Origin: Rhodospirillaceae bacterium
GTDB taxonomy: Bacteria > Pseudomonadota > Alphaproteobacteria > UBA11073
Assembly (NCBI GenBank): GCA_003536545.1
Contig: DPZW01000154.1
Location: 409 to 9,257, forward strand
Length of the DNA stretch: 8,849 bases
Direction: 5' to 3'
Positions 1-6,264 of the stretch are shown here, piece after piece. The notes beneath the pieces were generated by a model. The model was not told where the DNA came from. It saw only the letters and a program-made list of their open reading frames with translations, and did no database searches. How positions within the stretch are numbered: the stretch's first letter is position 1; every line of letters starts with the position of its first letter. The position numbers were made by a program, and so were the translations under genes.

Positions 1-1586
1 ACATCCGCGTGCCGATGCGCGAGATTTCACTGGCGCCAAATCAAAACGGGACGCCGCGCAATCCTGTTGTGGTTTACGATACTTCGGGGCCATATACCGA
101 TCCGTCGGTTGAGATTGATATTATGAAAGGCCTGCCAAAATTGCGGCGCGAATGGATTTTATCACGCGGTGATGTAGAGGAAATGCCAAATGGCACGTTG
201 CGCGCGAAGCCCGGCAGAAACGTGTCGCAAATGCATTATGCGCGGCAGGGGATTATCACGCCGGAGATGGAATATATCGCCATTCGTGAAAATCTGAAAC
301 GCAGCGAGGTGCAAACGGAAAGCGGTCAGCGCCGCAATCCGAAAATGCGCAAGGAAATCACGGCGGAATTCGTGCGTGATGAAGTGGCGCGCGGCCGCGC
401 GATCATTCCCAATAACATTAACCACCCGGAAACAGAGCCGATGATCATCGGCCGGAATTTCCTGGTGAAGATCAATGCAAATATCGGCAATTCCGCCACT
501 TCGTCATCGATTGAGGAAGAAGTGGAAAAACTGCTGGTCGCCACGCGCTGGGGCGCGGATACGATCATGGATCTTTCCACTGGCGCGGATATCCATCAGA
601 CACGCGAAGCGATTTTACGCAATTCACCCGTACCGATCGGCACCGTGCCGATTTATCAGGCCTTTGAAAAAGTGAAGGGCCGTATTGATCAATTGAATTG
701 GGAGGTGTTCCGCGAAACGCTGATTGAGCAGGCGGAGCAGGGCGTGGATTATTTCACGATCCATGCAGGCGTGTTGCGGGATTACGTGCCGCTTGCGCTG
801 AACCGGATCACCAAAATTGTTTCGCGCGGCGGATCGTTGATGGCGAAATGGTGTTTGCATCATAAAAAGGAAAGTTTTCTTTATGAGAATTTTGAGGAAA
901 CCTGTGAGATCATGAAAAAATATGATGTCGCGTTTTCACTGGGTGATGGTTTGCGCCCGGGATCAATCGCGGATGCGAATGACGAAGCACAATTTGCGGA
1001 ATTGCGCACGCTGGGCGAACTCACGAAAAAAGCATGGGCGCATGAAGTCCAGGTGATGATTGAGGGGCCGGGCCATGTGCCGATGAACCTCATTGAAGAA
1101 AACATGACGGAGCAGCTCAAAAATTGCCATGAAGCGCCGTTTTATACATTGGGCCCGCTGACAACGGATATCGCACCCGGTTATGATCATATTACGTCCG
1201 CTGTCGGCGCAGCGATGATCGGCTGGTACGGCTGCGCGATGTTGTGTTACGTGACGCCAAAGGAACATCTGGGCCTGCCCAATCAGGAAGATGTGAAACA
1301 GGGATTGATCGCTTACAAGATCGCAGCGCATGCGGCGGATGTAGCGAAAGGTCACCCGGGCGCGCAGGACCGCGATGATGCGCTATCGCAAGCGCGTTAT
1401 GATTTCCGCTGGCAGGATCAGTTTAATCTATCACTCGATCCCGAAACGGCGAAAGCTTATCACGATGAAGAGCTTCCTGCGGAAGGCGCAAAACATGCAC
1501 ATTTCTGTTCGATGTGCGGGCCAAAATATTGCTCGATGCGCATTAGTGAGGATGTTGAGAATATGGAAGAGGCTCAAGCGGCATGA
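1..1586 (+). CDS. thiC: Phosphomethylpyrimidine synthase ThiC, 5' end outside window
   Basis: ThiC is a cytoplasmic radical-SAM enzyme that rearranges 5-aminoimidazole ribotide into hydroxymethylpyrimidine phosphate (HMP-P), the pyrimidine half of thiamin. The frame is open from nt 3 and enters in the conserved stretch IRVPMREI, which in the E. coli protein lies about 40 residues from the N-terminus; roughly that much is missing. Family motifs follow in order: VVYDTSGPYTDP, HYARQGIITPEMEYIAIREN, EGPGHVPMN, YTLGPLTTDIAPGYDHITSA and GAAMIGWYG. The C-terminal cluster motif CxxCxxxxC (FCSMCGPKYCSM) has its cysteine codons at 1506, 1515 and 1530 and binds the [4Fe-4S] cluster; all three cysteines are present. 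The tail after it is short, and the loop before HYARQGI is shorter than in E. coli. The GTG at nt 9 is internal, not the start. The stop overlaps the thiO start by 4 nt. A TPP riboswitch, if any, would lie before the window. Confidence 0.97.
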   Translation, partial: IRVPMREISLAPNQNGTPRNPVVVYDTSGPYTDPSVEIDIMKGLPKLRREWILSRGDVEEMPNGTLRAKPGRNVSQMHYARQGIITPEMEYIAIRENLKRSEVQTESGQRRNPKMRKEITAEFVRDEVARGRAIIPNNINHPETEPMIIGRNFLVKINANIGNSATSSSIEEEVEKLLVATRWGADTIMDLSTGADIHQTREAILRNSPVPIGTVPIYQAFEKVKGRIDQLNWEVFRETLIEQAEQGVDYFTIHAGVLRDYVPLALNRITKIVSRGGSLMAKWCLHHKKESFLYENFEETCEIMKKYDVAFSLGDGLRPGSIADANDEAQFAELRTLGELTKKAWAHEVQVMIEGPGHVPMNLIEENMTEQLKNCHEAPFYTLGPLTTDIAPGYDHITSAVGAAMIGWYGCAMLCYVTPKEHLGLPNQEDVKQGLIAYKIAAHAADVAKGHPGAQDRDDALSQARYDFRWQDQFNLSLDPETAKAYHDEELPAEGAKHAHFCSMCGPKYCSMRISEDVENMEEAQAA

Positions 1587-2632
1587 CATTTTCCATCGGC
1601 ATCGTTGGCGCAGGTATTACGGGCCGCATGGCGGCATTGATGTGCTGCGCACGCGGCTGGCAGGTTTCCCTGTTTGATCGCGGCGATGCGGCTGGATCAT
1701 CGTCGTGCAGTTATGTCTCGCCTGCGATGCTCGCGCCGTATTGCGAACTGGACGTGACGGAAAAATCCGTCAGCGAGATGGGCGCGCGCGCCTTGCAACG
1801 CTGGCCGGAAATTATCCGTGAATTTTCACTGGATGTGTTTTTCCAGCATGCGGGGAGTATTGTGGTGGCTTATCCGTGCGATCAGGCAGAGCTGGATCGG
1901 TTTGCGCGCAGTGTGAAATTGCGTGTAGGTGAGAATGTAATGCAGCAAATTTCATGTGAAACATTGAATAAGATGGAGCCTGATCTCGATCCGCGTTTTC
2001 AAAACGGATTGTATTTCACTAATGAAGGACAGATTGACAGTCGCGGCGCGCTAAAGGCGATGGCGGATGCACTCAAAGCGCGCGGCGCGGCATTGTATTT
2101 TGAAACAGATATAGAATCCATTCACCCGTATGAAATTACATTCAATAATAAAGTGATAAAATTTGACATGGTGCTGGATTGTCGCGGTTGGGGTGCGGCA
2201 GCAGATGTGAATGACTTGCGCGCAGTGCGCGGTGAGATTATCCGCTGCCACGCGCCGGATGTGAAATTAAACCGACCTGTGCGGCTCATGCACCCGCGCT
2301 GGCCAATTTATATTGTGCCGCATGCGAACGATCAATATGTGATTGGCGCGAGCAGCATTGAAACCGTGGATGACGGTGCGATCACCCTGCGTTCAGCGGC
2401 GGAGATGCTGAACGCGGCATTCGCGGTCAGCGCGGGATTTGCCGAGGCGCGGATCATCGAAACTTCAGTGGGGCTGCGGCCCGCATTTCCTGATAATGAA
2501 CCAAAAATCATCACTGAAAATGGCTTGATCCGCGTGAACGGGATGTATCGCCACGGGTTTTTGCTGGCGCCAGTGATTGCGGAGGAAGTCTGCGCACGAA
2601 TTGAAAATATGAAGATGAGTATGGCGGCATGA
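1583..2632 (+). CDS. thiO: Glycine oxidase ThiO (FAD-dependent)
   Basis: This is a 349-residue DAO-family flavoenzyme. ThiO oxidises glycine with O2 to the imine (dehydroglycine) that ThiG uses to build the thiazole ring. It replaces the radical-SAM enzyme ThiH and points to aerobic growth. The N-terminal Rossmann motif GIVGAGITG (G9, G11, G14) binds ADP of FAD, with an acidic residue (D32) ending the second strand. The block YFTNEGQIDSRGAL (residues 144-157) and the C-terminal block SVGLRPAFPDNEP (295-307) with YRHGFLLAP (322-330) are typical; R299 and R323 fall where family members bind the substrate carboxylate. One oddity is SPAMLAP (46-52), where most ThiO proteins have a Gly-rich AGGMLAP or AAGMLAP. 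The ATG overlaps the thiC stop (ATGA), and a purine-rich GAAGAGG at 1566-1572 is a plausible ribosome binding site with a rather long 10-nt spacing. The length matches the family. Confidence 0.94.
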   Translation: MTFSIGIVGAGITGRMAALMCCARGWQVSLFDRGDAAGSSSCSYVSPAMLAPYCELDVTEKSVSEMGARALQRWPEIIREFSLDVFFQHAGSIVVAYPCDQAELDRFARSVKLRVGENVMQQISCETLNKMEPDLDPRFQNGLYFTNEGQIDSRGALKAMADALKARGAALYFETDIESIHPYEITFNNKVIKFDMVLDCRGWGAAADVNDLRAVRGEIIRCHAPDVKLNRPVRLMHPRWPIYIVPHANDQYVIGASSIETVDDGAITLRSAAEMLNAAFAVSAGFAEARIIETSVGLRPAFPDNEPKIITENGLIRVNGMYRHGFLLAPVIAEEVCARIENMKMSMAA

Positions 2633-2826
2633 AAATCATCGTGAATGGCAAGGAAATGCAAACCAATGCGCGCACATTGGCAGAACTGGTGCAATCGCTG
2701 GGTTACGCAGGCGATTATTTCGCAGTGGCGCAGAACATGACGGCGGTACCGCGTTTGCATTACGCCGAAACGCCGCTGCATGAAAATGACGATATCGAAA
2801 TCCTGACACCGATGCAGGGGGGATGA
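2629..2826 (+). CDS. thiS: Sulfur carrier protein ThiS
   Basis: This is a 65-residue beta-grasp, ubiquitin-like sulfur carrier. It ends in the required Gly-Gly (residues 64-65, preceded by TPMQ), whose carboxylate is adenylated by ThiF and converted to thiocarboxylate before ThiG takes the sulfur. Start MKIIVNGKEM, central TLAELVQSLGY and terminal ENDDIEILTPMQGG match the family in sequence and length. Its start overlaps the thiO stop by 4 nt and the thiG start follows after 1 nt, so ThiS and ThiG are probably made in coupled fashion; they form a complex in characterised systems. No thiF lies in the window, so the activating enzyme must be elsewhere (a ThiF or MoeB-like protein; inference). 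Confidence 0.95.
   Translation: MKIIVNGKEMQTNARTLAELVQSLGYAGDYFAVAQNMTAVPRLHYAETPLHENDDIEILTPMQGG
2815..2822 (+). promoter_or_regulatory. thiG ribosome binding site made by the ThiS Gly-Gly codons
   Basis: The purine run AGGGGGG ends 5 nt before the thiG ATG at 2828, a good Shine-Dalgarno spacing. It is built from the last ThiS codons CAG GGG GGA, which encode Gln-Gly-Gly, so the essential diglycine tail of ThiS also supplies the thiG translation signal. The sequence is seen directly; its use by ribosomes is inferred. Confidence 0.7.
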
Positions 2827-2827
2827 C

Positions 2828-3604
2828 ATGTGGCAGCTGGGTGGAAAAATATTTAACAGCCGTTTGATTTTGGGCACGTCGCGTTACCGTTCGCCCCATC
2901 AGCTGCGCCGCGCGATTGCGCAAAGCGGCGCGGAAATTGTGACGGTATCGCTGCGCCGCCAGGCATCAGGTGACGGTTCGGGATTCTGGGGCCTGTTGCG
3001 GGAAATAAATGTGACCATTCTGCCCAACACTGCGAATTGCCGCAGCGCAAAGGAAGCAGTGATGACGGCACAGATGGCGCGCGATGTGTTTAAGACGAAC
3101 TGGATTAAGTTGGAAACAGTGGGCGACGAGCTGACGCTGCAGCCTGATCCGTTCGCATTGGTTGAAGCTGCACAGATTTTAATCAAAGATGGTTTTGAGG
3201 TGTTTCCTTACACCACTGAAGACCTTGTGGTGGCGGAACGTTTGCTGGCGGCAGGGTGCAAAATCCTGATGCCCTGGGCGTCACCGATTGGTTCAGGGCA
3301 GGGGATTGTGAATCCGGCTGCGCTGAAAACTTTGCGTGCACGCATGCCGGAAGCAACATTGATTGTCGATGCTGGGATTGGCCTGCCGTCACATGCAGCG
3401 CACGCCATGGAAATGGGATATGACGGCGTGATGTTGAATACGGCGGTTGCGCTGGCGGATGACGCGCCGAAAATGGCCGAAGCATTTGCGCGTGCGATTG
3501 AGGCTGGGCGGCTGGGCTATGAAGCCGGATTGATGTTGCCGCGCCAGTTTGCAGAAGCATCTACGCCCACACTGGGCACGCCGTTTCATAAGGAGTCTGC
3601 ATGA
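2828..3604 (+). CDS. thiG: Thiazole synthase ThiG
   Basis: ThiG is a cytoplasmic TIM-barrel enzyme that joins 1-deoxy-D-xylulose 5-phosphate, dehydroglycine (from ThiO) and sulfur (from ThiS thiocarboxylate) into the thiazole phosphate. The 258-residue protein has the usual length. Motifs: SRLILGTSRY (11-20), EIVTVSLRR (36-44), ILPNTANC (64-71), and NWIKLE (91-96), where K94 is the expected Schiff-base lysine for DXP. Then come LQPDP (104-108), GFEVFPYTTED (122-132), PIGSGQGI (153-160, phosphate binding), VDAGIGLPSHAA (180-191) and GVMLNTAVALADDP-like NTAVALADDA (204-213). The residues ANC in ILPNTANC are slightly unusual; many members have AGC. The ATG is 1 nt after the thiS stop, with the strong purine run at 2815-2822 as ribosome binding site. 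Its stop overlaps the thiDE start by 4 nt. Confidence 0.96.
   Translation: MWQLGGKIFNSRLILGTSRYRSPHQLRRAIAQSGAEIVTVSLRRQASGDGSGFWGLLREINVTILPNTANCRSAKEAVMTAQMARDVFKTNWIKLETVGDELTLQPDPFALVEAAQILIKDGFEVFPYTTEDLVVAERLLAAGCKILMPWASPIGSGQGIVNPAALKTLRARMPEATLIVDAGIGLPSHAAHAMEMGYDGVMLNTAVALADDAPKMAEAFARAIEAGRLGYEAGLMLPRQFAEASTPTLGTPFHKESA
3590..3595 (+). promoter_or_regulatory. Strong ribosome binding site of thiDE
   Basis: AAGGAG sits 5 nt before the ATG at 3601, inside the last codons of thiG. It fixes the thiDE start, which overlaps the thiG stop as ATGA. It is the closest match to the Shine-Dalgarno consensus in the operon. Confidence 0.75.
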
Positions 3605-5076
3605 GTGCGTTGCCGGTTGTCTGGACGATTGCGGGGTCTGATAATTGCAGCGGCGCAGGCATTCAGGCTGACTTAAAAACATTTGAAATGATGGGCGTGC
3701 ATGGCTGTACGGTAATTGCCGCATTGACGGCACAAAATACACTAAAACTTTTCCAAGTGCAGCCTGTTTCAGCAAAAATTCTCACAGCACAGATTGAGGC
3801 TTTGAGAACAGATATGCCGCCGCGTGCCATTAAAATCGGGATGCTGGGAGATGTGGATAGCATTCATGCTCTGGTAGCAGAATTAAATACAATTCAAGCC
3901 TATGTGGTTTATGATCCGGTAATGATAGCTTCTACGGGCGGTACATTATTGTCGGATAAGGTAATGGATTTTGTGAAGGATAAGCTACTGCCACGGATAA
4001 ATTTACTTACCCCCAATCTGGAAGAGGCAGAAAAATTATCTGGAATCAAAATTCAAAGTGAGAATGATATAAGGAATGCAGCTTTAAAAATTCTAGACCT
4101 TGGGGTGCGCGCAGTCATTATCAAGGGGTTTCAGCACAATGGCCATGCATATGACTATTATCAAGCCAGCGGTCAGAATTTCTTTTTAACTTCTCCTTTG
4201 CGTACAACTGCTGATGCACGGGGGACAGGGTGCAGTTTTGCATCAATTTGTGCTTCCGCACACGCTCTTGGCATGACAGATGCAGATGCTGTTGTTTTGG
4301 CCAAGGCAAAAATTAATCAAGCCGTGCGGCTTGCGCAAAATATCGGGCAAGGCATGAGAATTTTAACTTATGAGAAATCTCCACCAATTCCTGAAGATTT
4401 GCCATGGCTTGCACAATCTATAGATTTCAGGCGTCCAGAATTCCCTGATTGCGGCAAAGATCTTGGGTTTTATCCCATCGTCGATAGCGTGGCATGGCTG
4501 GAACGCTTGTTACCACTGGGTGTGAGGACTGCACAATTACGCATTAAAAATAAATCCGGGTCAAAGCTAGAGAATGAAATTGCAGCTGCTATTACACTAG
4601 GGAAAAAATATAACTGCCGGTTGTTTATTAATGATTATTGGCAATTGGCAATCAAATATCAGGCCTATGGTGTGCATTTAGGTCAGGAAGATCTGGCGGA
4701 TGCAAATATGAATACGATTGCACAGGCAGGCCTAAGGCTTGGTCTTTCCACGCATAGTTATGAAGAACTCGCGCGGGCACATGCTTGCCGCCCATCCTAT
4801 ATCGCATTGGGCCCGATTTATCACACCACATTAAAGGTGATGCCTTTCCCGCCGCAGGGCTTGCAAACGCTGGCTGATTGGCGGCGCATGCTGGATTATC
4901 CATTGGTGGCGATTGGCGGGATCACCCTGGAACGTGCCACTGAAGTCATGGCAGCAGGTGCAGATAGCATTGCGGTAGTCTCTGACATTACACAAAATGA
5001 AAACCCAGAAGATCGTGCGCGATGCTGGCTCAAATTGTTTGCTCAGCAGAAAATAGAAGAAACAAAAGCTGCTTAA
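3601..5076 (+). CDS. thiDE: Bifunctional HMP/HMP-P kinase - thiamin phosphate synthase (ThiD-ThiE fusion)
   Basis: This 491-residue protein joins two thiamin enzymes. Residues 1 to about 258 are a ribokinase-fold ThiD that phosphorylates HMP-P to HMP-PP. Its motifs are AGSDNCSGAGIQADLKTF (11-28), YDPVMIASTGG (104-114), LTPNLEEAEKL (136-146) and the anion hole RGTGCSFAS (207-215), with C211 at the place of the known catalytic cysteine. After a linker (about 259-286), residues 287 to 484 form a TIM-barrel ThiE that couples HMP-PP to thiazole phosphate. Motifs: AQLRIKNKSG (311-320), FINDYWQLA (342-350), GVHLGQEDL (357-365), GLSTHS (381-386), YIALGPIYHTTLK (400-412), PPQG (417-420) and VAIGGIT (436-442). 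All the catalytic blocks I would look for in both halves are present, so both activities are expected. Domain order matches plant TH1. The ThiD half and early ThiE half are visibly AT-richer than the neighbouring thi genes. The stop abuts that of the convergent lipoprotein gene. Confidence 0.95.
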   Translation: MSALPVVWTIAGSDNCSGAGIQADLKTFEMMGVHGCTVIAALTAQNTLKLFQVQPVSAKILTAQIEALRTDMPPRAIKIGMLGDVDSIHALVAELNTIQAYVVYDPVMIASTGGTLLSDKVMDFVKDKLLPRINLLTPNLEEAEKLSGIKIQSENDIRNAALKILDLGVRAVIIKGFQHNGHAYDYYQASGQNFFLTSPLRTTADARGTGCSFASICASAHALGMTDADAVVLAKAKINQAVRLAQNIGQGMRILTYEKSPPIPEDLPWLAQSIDFRRPEFPDCGKDLGFYPIVDSVAWLERLLPLGVRTAQLRIKNKSGSKLENEIAAAITLGKKYNCRLFINDYWQLAIKYQAYGVHLGQEDLADANMNTIAQAGLRLGLSTHSYEELARAHACRPSYIALGPIYHTTLKVMPFPPQGLQTLADWRRMLDYPLVAIGGITLERATEVMAAGADSIAVVSDITQNENPEDRARCWLKLFAQQKIEETKAA

Positions 5077-5086
5077 TCAAAAGCAG
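5069..5086 (-). terminator. Candidate small hairpin terminator across the convergent stop codons
   Basis: CTGCTT (5069-5074) and AAGCAG (5081-5086) form a perfect 6-bp stem with a 6-nt loop holding parts of both stop codons. Read on the minus strand the stem is followed by a T-rich run (TTTTGTTTCTT), which suits an intrinsic terminator for the lipoprotein gene. On the plus strand no T-run follows, so it is a poor terminator for the thi operon. The stem is short, hence low confidence. Confidence 0.35.
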
Positions 5087-5340
5087 GTTGCAAAACCACC
5101 ATGTCCATAACCGCCACCTGTGCAGAACATCATACGATTAGGTTGAGTGAGGGCCTTCTCGCGCTCAATCTCCTGCTGTTGCACGCACTGCGCAATACCA
5201 TTCGTATTTGGATGGAATCCATATTCCAGGCAACGCTGATACCAGATATCCAGCTGTTGCTGGCGCGTGATCGGCGGCGCGCAGGCTGTTAGCATCACAA
5301 GACTGATAGCAGACACAGCAAATAGGAAAGATTTTTTCAT
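5077..5340 (-). CDS. Small cysteine-containing lipoprotein, function unknown
   Basis: This 87-residue protein begins MKKSFLFAVS, followed by a hydrophobic stretch and the lipobox LTAC, so signal peptidase II should cut before C20. Residue 21 is Ala, not Asp, which by the Lol +2 rule predicts the outer membrane. The mature part has a CLEYGFHPNTNGIAQCV segment (37-53), fitting a pattern CxxYGFxPxTxxxAxCV that I recall from many small proteobacterial lipoproteins of unknown role; C37 and C52 could form a disulfide in the periplasm. A Gly-rich tail (GGGYGHGGF, 75-83) and two further cysteines (C73, C86) follow. The ATG is preceded by AAAGG at 5 nt spacing (5346-5350) and a candidate promoter. It runs in the same direction as the two methyltransferase genes upstream but is 88 nt away, so it may be transcribed separately. 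No function is assigned. Confidence 0.85.
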   Translation of the reverse strand: MKKSFLFAVSAISLVMLTACAPPITRQQQLDIWYQRCLEYGFHPNTNGIAQCVQQQEIEREKALTQPNRMMFCTGGGYGHGGFATCF

Positions 5341-5360
5341 GGCGGCCTTTTAAACAAGCT

Positions 5361-5389
5361 ATTTTAATCCGTATCTTCAGCTACAGCAA
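5361..5389 (-). promoter_or_regulatory. Candidate sigma70-type promoter of the lipoprotein gene
   Basis: On the minus strand TTGCTG (5384-5389) and TAAAAT (5361-5366) are separated by exactly 17 nt. The -10 box matches TATAAT at 5 of 6 positions, while the -35 box matches only at TTG. An A/T-rich stretch (5391-5407) lies just upstream and could act as an UP element. The predicted transcript would start near 5354, leaving a leader of about 14 nt that contains the AAAGG ribosome binding site. The prediction is by eye only. Confidence 0.4.
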
Positions 5390-5410
5390 CTAATTTTTTA
5401 TTATTTGGCA

Positions 5411-5432
5411 ATAGAATGTTTTGCTATTCTAT
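5411..5432. repeat. Perfect inverted repeat at the end of the MycE-like gene
   Basis: ATAGAAT (5411-5417) and ATTCTAT (5426-5432) are a perfect 7-bp inverted repeat with an 8-nt loop. It covers the stop codon of the methyltransferase gene and lies just upstream of the A/T-rich part of the lipoprotein promoter region. No T-run follows it on either strand, so it does not look like a standard intrinsic terminator. It could be an mRNA 3'-end stabilising hairpin or a protein-binding palindrome; the sequence does not decide. Confidence 0.5.
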
Positions 5433-6262
5433 CCACCGTTTTGGCAAGACTTTGACAAAACGTCATGGCGGAATACAGCGTCTTGTCCCCAATGCTGATT
5501 GGCCACTTCCAGGCCTCTATTATTTTTTTCATCCATCATGCGCTGGTGCGCTGCATATTCCTGGTTCAAAACGCGGCTCGGCGCCACTGTGGCTGTTTTC
5601 TTGATAAAAGCGATATTGTGATAGACATGTAGTTCTGATACAGCCCAGCCAGTTTGTTTTGCAGGTGTATCTTCACATGTCATCTCGCCGCTGTGGATGA
5701 TATCAATCAGGTGTTTAAGCAGGTTCGTTGCAGTCTCCGGCACGTTATACGCAATAGAAGAACCGCCAAAGTCACCCCAGTAGCTTGTCTGAATATCTTC
5801 AATCACGTAATAACAATCATCTTTCAGATACGGATATAACACACGCAGTGCTGCTGTGATATCAACACCGCGGTGCGAACCATCATCAATGATTAAGTCA
5901 AACGGCCCGTGTTTGCGGGCAAACTCAGACAATGAATCTGTATTCGACTGGTCAATTATAAAAGTATGAATGCGATTATTATCCAGGTGATGCTTATCAT
6001 AAATATCTAGACCGTAAAGCCTGGCGTGCGGGAAATAATCTTGCCACATCCATAAAGATTCTCCACCTGAATTCGGTGCGTTACCGCCGCCGACGCCGAT
6101 CTCCAGAATATTGCGAAGATCTTTCCTGATTGGGCGCAAGTGCTGCTCATAACGGTCTTCATAGTGATGCACAGTAACTTTGTCGCATTTATACTTATGG
6201 CCCAGCTGCTCCAGAGATGGGGATCGGCATCCTATTTTTGTCAATAAGGATTGAAGTGCCAT
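5429..6262 (-). CDS. MycE/TylE-family class I SAM-dependent O-methyltransferase
   Basis: This 277-residue protein resembles the catalytic part of mycinamicin VI 2''-O-methyltransferase (MycE) and demethylmacrocin O-methyltransferase (TylE), which methylate a deoxysugar hydroxyl using SAM and Mg2+. Visible blocks: EQLGHKYKCDK then HHYEDRYEQHL (18-42), SAM motif I ILEIGVGGG (52-60), GGESLWMWQDYFP (66-78), YGLDIYDK (83-90), IIDQSN (102-107), GPFDLIIDDGSH (119-130) and YYVIEDIQTSYWGDFGG (151-167). D126/D127 and E155/D156 are the likely metal and catalytic acidic residues. MycE is longer because of an additional N-terminal region, which is absent here. The start lies 2 nt after the stop of the TylF-like gene, so the two are co-transcribed and probably coupled; only a weak GAAG precedes the ATG. 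The substrate is unknown; a glycan or glycolipid sugar is inferred. The C-terminal 60 residues show no motif I recognise. Confidence 0.85.
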   Translation of the reverse strand: MALQSLLTKIGCRSPSLEQLGHKYKCDKVTVHHYEDRYEQHLRPIRKDLRNILEIGVGGGNAPNSGGESLWMWQDYFPHARLYGLDIYDKHHLDNNRIHTFIIDQSNTDSLSEFARKHGPFDLIIDDGSHRGVDITAALRVLYPYLKDDCYYVIEDIQTSYWGDFGGSSIAYNVPETATNLLKHLIDIIHSGEMTCEDTPAKQTGWAVSELHVYHNIAFIKKTATVAPSRVLNQEYAAHQRMMDEKNNRGLEVANQHWGQDAVFRHDVLSKSCQNGG

Positions 6263-6264
6263 TC

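Noticed and set aside
9..11. GTG as the thiC start codon
   Set aside because: It lies inside the conserved IRVPMREI block, and the frame is open to the window edge, so it is internal and the true start is upstream of the window.
1..60. A TPP riboswitch controlling the thi operon
   Set aside because: The window starts inside thiC coding sequence; any riboswitch leader would be upstream and cannot be seen.
963..1355. A 130-residue minus-strand open frame opposite thiC, and similar antisense frames opposite thiO, thiG and thiDE
   Set aside because: These reflect coding-strand codon bias of well-supported thi genes; no start signals or motifs support them.
5341..5428. A hidden small gene or RNA in the spacer between lipoprotein and MycE-like genes
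   Set aside because: The 88-nt A/T-rich stretch holds only short frames and is better explained as a promoter region with a palindrome.
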